Positions 56,101 through 64,000 of a DNA stretch of 64,000 nt are shown here, piece after piece. Within the stretch, counting starts at the first letter, position 1. Every line of letters starts with the position of its first letter. Under the pieces are notes generated by a model. It ran no database searches. It saw nothing but the letters and a program-made list of their open reading frames with translations, and was not told where the DNA came from. Source of the stretch: Mytilus trossulus (taxonomy: Eukaryota > Mollusca > Bivalvia > Mytilida > Mytilidae); NCBI RefSeq assembly GCF_036588685.1, contig NC_086373.1, forward strand, positions 54,195,164-54,259,163. The letters run 5' to 3'. The position numbers and the translations under genes are program-made.

Positions 56101-59100
56101 TCTCACAATATTTAAATACTGCATATGCATCTTCATTTACTTGTTGTAGCGCTATCAGTACTGTATCTACACCCATCATTTTTTGATATTCGAACCATTC
56201 AATAAGATGCAGTGGATTTAAATAGTTATAAGCTATTTTAGCACATATTGCAAATTGTTTTCCTTGACCGGTGGATATAACACCGGCTGACGAATATGAG
56301 AAGAATTACAAGATTCCTTTTTTCCTATCAATTGAATATGCTTCATCGGGAAACTTATATTATGTACAAAACATTGATACTGTCTTGCTTTGAGACTGAC
56401 AATTCTTCTCTTTTGAGGGTACGTTTCTTTCACAACAGCCTTTACACGACGAACAGACAATTTCACATCTCCATAAATACAAGTCAAAATTGAAACGCAC
56501 AGAACCGTCGAGAACATTTAGAACTACAAATTCTATCAAATTCGAGTCCCTCTTTGCTTGTGCTACAGCAGAAATGATATGTACAGCTTCAGAACAAGAA
56601 TCGGCATTCTGAAAAGAAATGAGAAGGCTTTTACATAAAATAAATACTAGAGTACATAATATTAGAAATATGATAAAAAAAAATACCAATCTAAAACGCT
56701 TGATTGCATATTTTTGCTATTACTTTTTAGTCCTGATGAGTTTATTTACATATACTTTCCTTGAATACATCGATTCAAAAATATCTTTCTGAATGCTTAA
56801 AGACAACCTAATAATAATGCGAATAACGCTACGTTCTGTAAATAAGAGTTATATAATTATGCTAATAAAGCATTGCGATGGTTTTTTTTATACTCAATTC
56901 ACAATTTTTTCACCTGACAACCATCGTTGGGAAAAAGCTGTGCTTGACGGTTTTGAAGGGTTTTTTTCACGTAGTTTTGAGATATTGAAATTGTCAACAA
57001 GAAAAGATACTCAACTAATCTTAATAATCTATTTTCTACTGACACGGTATAATATATGCTGTGTTTTGTGTAAAGTAAGAGAAGAATTCTTTCTCTTTTT
57101 TTAGCTCACCTGGCCCAAAGGGACAAGTGAGCTTTTCTCATCACTTTGCGTCCGGCGTCCGGCGTCCGTCGTCCGTCGTCGTCCGGCGTTAGCTTTTACA
57201 AAAATCTTCTCCTCTGAAACTACTGGGCCAAATCAAACCAAACTTGGCCACAATCATCATTGGGGTATCTAGTTTATAAAATGCGTGGCGTGACCCGGTC
57301 AACCAACCAAGATGGCCGCCACGGCTAAAAATAGAACATAGGGGTAAAATGCAGTTTTTGGCTTATAACTCAAAAACCAAAGCATTAACAGCAAATCTGA
57401 CATGGGGGTAAAAATGTTTATCAGGTCAAGATCTATCTGTATATGGTTGTTGGGTTGCTGCCCTCCAATTGGTAATTTTAAAGAAATTTTGACGTTTTTG
57501 GTTATCTTGAATACTATTATAGATAGCGATAAACTGTAAACAGCAATAATGTTCAACAAAGTAAGATCTACAAATAAGTCAACATGACCTAAATGGTCAA
57601 TTGACCCCTTAAGGAGTAATTGCCCTTTATAGTCAATTTTTAACAATTTTCATTAATTTGGTAATTTTTGTAAATTTTTACCAAATATAGTTCTCTGTTT
57701 CTAATGGGCAAAGTTCATTATAGATATAATTGTAAGAAGGAAAATCGTTCAGTAAAGTAAGAATTTCAAACACATCACCATCACCAAAATACAATTTTGT
57801 CATGAATCCATTTATGTCCCTTGTTAAATATGCACATAGACCAAGGTGAGCGACACAGGCTCTTTAGAGCCTCTAGTTTTTTTTTTATCCTTTTTGGATT
57901 ACTTGTATCAAATGCAAAATTATGTTATAAAAGTCAAAGTCTATATCTATTCTTCATTACACTTTGGTTTCTTTTGTTGAACAAAATCACTTAAGTGTAA
58001 CAACAAACCAAACGACAATGTCACATCTACAGAAACAAACTATCAGATAACAACTGCCATTTTCCGGACTTGATACAGGGCATTTTTAGAAAATATTTTG
58101 GATTGAATCTAGTTTTGTGGCTAGTCAAACCTCTCACTTTAATGGCAATGTTAAATAAAACATTAAAAGATCAAAATTACATGGTAGACAAAAGCTAGAA
58201 CATACAGGGCAGAGATATACATAAACAGACAATACAATAATACATTTCGACATGTTAATAGTTACCAGATTTATAATATAAAACGCAAGACGATCGTGTA
58301 GACGTTAAGCACGATATTGCGTCTCAAATGGTAACGTCAAATTTTTACGTTTTACGGCGATTACCGATTATTTGGGATAAGTTTTGTATTTCGCTTGCAA
58401 TTTTAGTTTTGCACATCAATATGGATACTTCTTATAATGTTTTGTTGTACTGAATATGCATTGAATATTTCCCAATGAAGGTAACATAAGGAACAAAATA
58501 TATCGTAGTTGGGTAATGCATATTTTTATGAAATGAGAAGATATATACGGTTTGATGAGTGCCAATGAGACAACTCTCTACCAGAGATCAATTGACATAA
58601 AACGTATTAAAAGTGCAATGTTTTCCCATTTAGATCCGAAAGGGAGGAGGATATATATTTTGCTTTAATATAAAAAGTTTGTCGAGAATAACAAGTTAAA
58701 CGGGTCTTGCTTATAAAATTCACTATACTTTCTTTAATAGCGGTACAGTTAGATTATGAAATAAACGATTGTCCGAAAAAAAGGTTAATTTAAATTCATC
58801 TCGCATGTTTACAAGCTTTGTATGATGTGGAGAGGTATATAGCCACGCTTTAGGCCCAATTTTTTTCACTTTCAAATATATACACATGAATCTTATTGCA
58901 GAGAAATAAAAAAACAAACCAGTTAGTTTACGCTTCCCAAATTTGAAAATTTGATGAAGATGATTTGTTATCCTCTTATGATACAACTTAAGAACCTCAT
59001 ATAAACGAACACACCTAGTCATAGGATTTTTTTTATGATACTTTGTGGTCTTGTTGATAGTATCTGACTATCAAGAAAATTCTATCTGAGGAACTATATA

Positions 59101-60957
59101 CAGACGATTCACTATAAATAGCGTACCCCGAATCGACAATGTTGAAAACGTACGAAAATCGTCTATTGGACAAACAAAAAATTTCTTTGAAAACGAAGTC
59201 GTTTTGACTACGCAAGTTATTAAAAAGTATGTAGCTGTTTTGTAAAGTTAAAGCACAATTACGGAAAAGGACTTTTTAGCATGCAACTAATCTAAATCTT
59301 TAATAAATAACGTCGCAAATGACAATTTATTTGTAAAAAACGGCAAATCCGTCATTGGACATCTTGCAAGACATTTGCCAGAAGCCGTTGCATTTTTATG
59401 TGTAGGATGAGTGCTCCAAAAATTCGATTTCGATATGGTCTATGTATGCACATATCTGAGCCGAATTTACACAAACGAAATATCATATAATCTTATATTT
59501 TAAAACCTATAACTTAACATCTTCCAAAATATGACCAATATGAACACTATTTGGTTTTGCCAAAAAAAATAGCATTGGTCCTATCAGAACCACATATCCA
59601 GTAATATTGTTATACTTTATATATGAAGCATATCATTCATTCGAATTTTCGTGGATATAACATTATTTTGAAAAACACAAACACCCCTGTTAAAATTATT
59701 ATGCGTATAGTCTGTTACGTCTGACACGCATATTTTTTTTAACGTTTTGTCAATATGTTGTCCTTATTTTAGACTAAAGTAAATATGATAAAACAATTTG
59801 TACTTTTTTGGAATAGTATTTACCTGTCTAGTCTATGAATATAAGTTTTATATAACTTAACTGTTAGGATTTTATAGAAAAGCTGTTTATTAGTGTGGAC
59901 TGGTTGATTACACGGTATTGACGCAATAACGTGCGTAACGTCTTTAAAATCTTCACAAGACTCACCAGTGACGCTCAGATTAAAATATTCCGAAAGCCAA
60001 ACAAGTATGAAGTTAAGGATGTTCGCTGCTCATTTTCCAAATAAATAGCTTTTTATAACACTAGTATATATTGATAGAGTATATATTGAGGAATTAAAAA
60101 AGCACAAAAAAATATAGGGGTCAATGTGCTTGTTTGCGAGATATTAGCCATTTAAATTTTGGCGGGTAAATTTCTCTCTTGATTTATCATAGCTGTATCA
60201 TTTACCAGTTAAAGTTCTCAAAAACTATTAGAAAACAAATAAAATTATATAAGACTTTTACAAATGACTTATTATACATGTAAAAGATATTAAAAAAGAA
60301 AATGGGGGTCCATGGTCAAATATTTTTAAGGCACTCAAATGGATAAAACCAGAGGATTTCGTAAATCTGACAAAAATTCCTAAACATGACAAGCCAACGT
60401 CCTTAAAGAGTATTTAATTTCAAAAAGTCGTGCCAAAAACTAAGGTTATCTATGCCTAGAATAAGAAAATCCTTTGTATTTAGAATAGTTCATACTATTG
60501 CAAACAGTAACCTGTACAAACAATCAGGTTTTTTTTGTTATACCTTATTTTATAGATATGAATGATTGAGAACATATTTCCTAAAAAGAGATGAGCGAAA
60601 GATACCAGAGGGACAGTTATTAAATCCTACTTTTCCTCCCATAGTAAAATCTTTTGTTTGAAATTTTGAGTATACTTTAGGAAGTCTTCGGGATCGAGTA
60701 TGAATAATCAACGTACTCGTTATAGATAATGTCTTGTAATATACCTTTGGTGGGTTTTGAAAAAATAGTCCTGGATGTCCAACACGTGAAGTCTCGCAGA
60801 GCTCACCACACAAAGTTTGTATCCTTTCTATTTCTTTCATAGGATTCAGTTTTTGTTTCGTTTTGTTCAGCAATCTGTTCGTTTTTAGGATAAAGAGAAG
60901 AGATATAAACATCAATAGCAAAAACACTTTTCTATATTTTGAATATCTGGTCTTCAT
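53101..60957 (-). CDS. GT92 (DUF23)-type glycosyltransferase, five exons, frameshifts in exon 2
   Basis: Exons in minus-strand order: 60957-60745, 56608-56056, 54735-54566, 53460-53243, 53149-53101. Borders are GT-AG, phases 0, 1, 0, 2 agree, and the sum is 1203 bases (400 residues). Exon 1 has an N-terminal signal anchor (KVFLLLMFISLLFILKT), i.e. a type II Golgi protein. GT92 features: HLIEWFEYQKMMGVDTVLI at the end of exon 2, VAVVDLDEYIVH (metal-binding DxD-like) in exon 3, and FKTIYMPKRTATVDTHVVW in exon 4, as in family members that add galactose to glycans. Within exon 2 the natural-looking frame shifts by +1 near 56470 and returns near 56300; the unshifted frame has stops at 56360 and about 56312. 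Either the gene is damaged or there are two base errors. Exon 1 is linked by phase and orientation only. Introns hold repeats at 55100-55500 and 57100-57880. Confidence 0.65.
53820..53885. repeat. Short mussel repeat fragment in a GT92 intron
   Basis: TTTGACCTTTTGTCATTTGATTCGGG, then CTTTCCGTTTTGAATTTTCC and GTATTTTTGTGATTTTACTTTT. The same block order is seen at 38765-38830. Confidence 0.5.
55095..55505. repeat. Repeat cluster in GT92 intron 2
   Basis: At 55095-55330 lies a GGGGCCAGCTGATGATCCGGTCCGG block of the 42095-42200 family. At 55385-55505, on the minus strand, lies the core repeat (AATACGCGCGTTTTGTCTACATAAGACTCATCAGTG). Confidence 0.6.
57100..57885 (+). repeat. Second full-length GCTCACCTGGCCC repeat, in GT92 intron 1
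   Basis: It runs from AGCTCACCTGGCCCAAAGGG to GAGCGACACAGGCTCTTTAGAGCCTCTAG and matches 43692-44475 closely. It carries an extra GGCGTCC/GTCCGTCGTC unit near 57150-57185 and a deletion near 57445. The minus-strand frame 57299-57646 is part of it. Confidence 0.85.
59935..60485 (-). repeat. Core repeat, inverted and split
   Basis: AAGACTCACCAGTGACGCTC with GAAAGCCAAACAAGTATGAAG (59956-60015) and GTGCCAAAAACTAAGGTTATC with TGCCTAGAATAAGAAAATCC (60430-60475) are the two halves of the core repeat on the minus strand, separated by about 415 bases that contain something else (60016-60410). Confidence 0.6.
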
Positions 60958-62200
60958 TTGGTTCTAGTTAAATTTGAATAGCAGCTTGTTCTCTGAAAAT
61001 AAATATAGATAGTTTTATTGTGCGTATTGCTATGTTATTTTTTACTCTACATTGGCTAGAGGTATAGAGGGATGTTTGATATTTCACTGAACTACATTAA
61101 AAACACAATTTTAGTCAGGGGTTCTCTGAGGACCACTTCCGGCTATGGGATATACTCGCAGAGTTTAAGACCCATCGGCGGTCTTCAGATGATATCTGCT
61201 CTTTGGTCGGGTTGTTGTCTCTGTTAAACATTTTCTAATTCCATTCTGAATTTTACAACTAATTATACAACATTGCATACTTAACACTATAAATCATGTC
61301 CGACTACGAGTAAATACAGCCATTATTCGAATGCCAATGTACACAAAGTACACGTCAATATTATTAACTGTAAATTCGTTGGATCAAGCACATAAAACAA
61401 TAAAGTGAAATATAGTGACAAAATACAGGTCGTGTTCTGTATATATTTAACTATATATGTGTTTTTGCAGGATTGTTTTCAATTGAAAAGTCAAGTATTT
61501 TTTGCATCGAAGATTAAAATAGATTTGTTTATCATGCAAGTTCATGAGTGTAGTTGTTTCACTTGCATTTGCAAAATATTAGGAAATGAATTTATATGAA
61601 GGAATGTAAAAAGTAAAATCACAAAAATACTGAACTTCGAGGAAAATCAATTCGAAAAGTCCATAATTACATGGCAAATTAATTTCACTATCGAAAGTTA
61701 TTGTTAACAATGTCTTGCCAGGATGTATTATATAACAAAATACGGAAGAATAAATTGCCCTCGTGTTCGTTTTTGTCAAAACATTCATAATCAATTTTAG
61801 GCGAAATAACATCGTATTGCGCAATTATTAGCTTATTGTATCCCACATTTTTTACTTTCTTGTTGTCTGTTTGTCTTTCTGTTTTAGCCATGACATTGTC
61901 TGATTGTTCTCGACTCATTAGTTTGAATGTATCTTTGTAATCGATTTATTGTGGAAGTTTCCACAGTACAAAAAAAAAACCATCAAAAAAATAACACGAC
62001 AAAACAAAAGATTGTAAAACATATTTGCAAGGAATGTACTGAAATTTATCAAATTGTATGCCTAAAAACTGTTATTTTACGGGAAAGTGATTTTTTTTAA
62101 ATTTTTTGAGGTCGTTACTTTATCTATCCAATATATAATATTTTATTTGCATTCAAATTACTTATAAGTTGGCACTCAACAGTATGAACTATTCTAAATA
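60958..62200. other. No gene recognised upstream of the GT92 gene
   Basis: A repeat piece at 61100-61245 (CTATGGGATATACTCGC, CTGCTCTTTGGTCGGGTTGTTGTCTC) and another at 61855-61920 (GTCTGTTTGTCTTTCTGTTTTAGCCATGAC) are the only recognised items. A promoter was not identified. Confidence 0.4.
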
Positions 62201-62204
62201 ACAA

Positions 62205-62500
62205 GGATGATCTTATCCCAGGCAGAAAACCCTAGCCGTATTGGGCACAACTTTTTTGAACGTTTGGTCCTCGGTGCTCATCAACTTTGTACTTTTTTGG
62301 CTTTCGAACTTTTTTCGTCCGAGCGTCACTGGTTGGTCTTGTGTGGACGAAACGCACGTCTGGCGTACTAAATTTTAAACCGGTACCTTTTATTTGGCCT
62401 TTTTTACTTTTTTGGATTCGAGCGTCAATGATGAGTCATTTGTAGACGAAACGCGCGTCGGCGTATAAATAAAATTTTAGTCCTGGTATCTATGATGAGT
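62205..62500 (+). repeat. Core repeat, one and a half copies in tandem
   Basis: A full copy (GATCTTATCCCAGGCAG to ACTAAATTTTAAACCGGTACC, 62208-62388) is followed by a half copy (TTTGGATTCGAGCGTCAATGATGAGTC, CGAAACGCGCGTCGGCG, 62413-62465). The two cores carry different substitutions. Confidence 0.75.
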
Positions 62501-62599
62501 TTATTATTATTAGCTATTATTCGTGTGTTTCTCTGTCCTGTATGTCCTCCCATTTATTTGTATTGTAGTCTTGTCATGTAATGTTGTCATTTTAATGTT

Positions 62600-62885
62600 A
62601 TATTTAACATCGCCATAAAAGTGGTAGGTTTGTCATGCTACAAAACCAGATTCAACCCACCATTTTTTTTTCTTAAAATATTCCGTACCGAGTCAGGAAA
62701 ATGGCCATTGTTATTATATAGTTCGTTTCTTTGTGTGTTACATTTAATGTTTTGTTTCTGTTGTGTCGTTATTCACCTCTTATTTTTGATGCGTTTCCCT
62801 CAGCTTAAGTTTGTAACCCGATTTTTTTTCTCTATCGATTTATGAGTTTCGAACAGTGGTATACTACTTTTGCCTTTATTTGATC
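62600..62885 (+). repeat. Mussel interspersed repeat (ATTCAACCCACCATTTTT family)
   Basis: TGTCATGCTACAAAACCAGATTCAACCC, CGAGTCAGGAAAATGGCCATTG, ATAGTTCGTTTC and CTATCGATTTATGAGTTTCGAACAGTGG resemble a repeat common in bivalve sequence. The 74-codon frame belongs to it. After it, 62886-63810 shows nothing recognisable. Confidence 0.65.
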
Positions 62886-63814
62886 CTGATTGATTAATTA
62901 GTTAGCACATGTTAATCTAATATTAATTTCTGTACAAGTAATCAATCATACTGTATAAACGACTTACCTAGTTGACGATTATATAATGTCTTTAATCTTT
63001 TTATAAATACTCCCCACTCACGGCACATTCTTATTATTTAATTATTTTAAAGTTTGAAATTTGCACTTGTTCTATCCTTGCGTCCTTGAATATTTGCACA
63101 TAATCCATCTTTTTAAGATTAATCATATTAGAGAGAAAAAAATAAGAAAAAAATGATACACGTGCTAGAAAACCATTTAACAGCGTGCTTTTTTTATATA
63201 CCGATCTGGTATGCTTTACGCTTGAGTTATTATTTTAAATGGATGCATTTAAATTGAATGAATTGATTATGTATCTATGTCAACGGTATTTAAATAAGAC
63301 GAAGAAATAAAGTATAGTTCAATTTGTAATATTTTGAATTTTGTTATCATTGAAAAATGCCATTTGATTCTGTTTGAAATGTAGAAGATAATAGGGGCTC
63401 CAAAAGACTGCTTTCCTGTGTTGCTTTTTGATATCGTATAAACAGAGGAATTCTAGTACTAGTAAAGTGATTTATCAATTTAATTGGGAAAAATTAAAAA
63501 AAATTGCAAAAAATTCTCATTAGTATTTTGCAACAACTATGATGTTGTGAGGTAAATAATATTTAACGCCAAACCGGAACTGTATTCCGTCTTCGTACTA
63601 AAGCAGCAGATTGTCAATTCCAATTAATTGCTGCAGATGTACGGTTTTTTGCTTTTAATTCACGCGGGTACTTTTTGGTTTGTTTATACTGTAAAATGTG
63701 AAGTCCGGGTAACAAATATCAACCAAAGAAGTATAAAAAAACCGGAATATACAATCTGGTTTACCGTATATTATTTCCCATTTTAAAGTAACCTTTTCTA
63801 GATTCTACTTGATG

Positions 63815-63900
63815 TTTGCTCATTGTTGAAGGCCGTATGGTAGCTTATAGTTGTTAATTTCTGTGTTATTTGGTCGCATTTGAAGAGTTGTTTCAATTAT
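63815..63900 (-). repeat. Inverted start of the 50320-50700 repeat family
   Basis: TTGTTGAAGGCCGTATGGTAGC, TTATAGTTGTTAATTTCTGTG, GGTCGCATTTGAAGAGTTGTTTC is the reverse complement of the 50345-50430 blocks. Confidence 0.6.
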
Positions 63901-64000
63901 TTAACATAACAGAATCAGTAAAATTGAAACATGCGAAAGTTGTACTAGAAAAGGCTGTGAAAGATTTCCTTTTCAAGTTTCAAAACGCTGAACATCATTT

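Noticed and set aside
56793..57104. 103-codon plus-strand frame next to GT92 exon 2
   Set aside because: It has low-complexity, intron-like composition, no domain, and no supporting splice structure.
58723..59215. Two adjacent minus-strand frames in GT92 intron 1, considered as extra glycosyltransferase or sulfotransferase exons
   Set aside because: No family motif, the frames are not in phase with each other, and the exon 1 to exon 2 phase already fits without them.

Overview
This is AT-rich animal DNA and very probably a marine bivalve, most likely a mussel of the Mytilus type. Interspersed repeats I recognise from mussel sequence recur throughout: the family with GCTCACCTGGCCC and GAGCGACACAGGCTC ends, the ACGAAACGCGCGTCTGGCG core repeat, and the repeats beginning GTGGTATGAGTGCCAATGAG. 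The genes have introns with GT-AG borders. The species is an inference from these repeats, not a database result.

Layout. 0-6.3 kb: a non-LTR retrotransposon tail, diverged tandem repeats, one intact carbohydrate-sulfotransferase-like gene (2098-3042), and a transposon nested in a transposon nested in a tandem repeat. 7.4-23.2 kb: a non-LTR retrotransposon on the minus strand, with an intact ORF2 (endonuclease plus reverse transcriptase) and an ORF1 carrying an SGNH-esterase domain. ORF1 is split by a young 9.0-kb Ty3/gypsy-like LTR retrotransposon (14106-23115). That element has identical 237-bp LTRs, a 4-bp target duplication, gag, pol, and a third ORF encoding two zinc fingers plus a TatD-type metal-dependent nuclease with all its metal ligands. 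23.3-38.9 kb: repeats, foldback elements, a decayed copy of the sulfotransferase gene, a decayed Penelope-like element and a decayed LINE. 39.0-46.1 kb: a five-exon plus-strand gene that reads as a complete secreted six-bladed YWTD propeller. 46.2-53 kb: repeats, a second Penelope-like reverse transcriptase and two large inverted-repeat elements. 53.1-61.0 kb: a five-exon minus-strand gene for a GT92-type glycosyltransferase, with two apparent compensating frameshifts in exon 2. 61-64 kb: repeats only.

The most unusual system is the LTR retrotransposon. Gag starts with a ComEA-like helix-hairpin-helix. Gag and pol are joined by a textbook -1 frameshift signal whose hairpin loop holds the gag stop codon. 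A 19-bp palindrome occurs twice in the leader and three times at the 3' end of pol, with a compensating base-pair change between the two groups. The TatD ORF sits where a retrovirus has env; a consensus splice donor in the LTR and an AG directly before its ATG suggest expression from a spliced RNA.

The two best host genes (sulfotransferase, GT92) would both act on glycans in the Golgi; nothing shows they are co-regulated. All homology calls come from reading motifs by eye.
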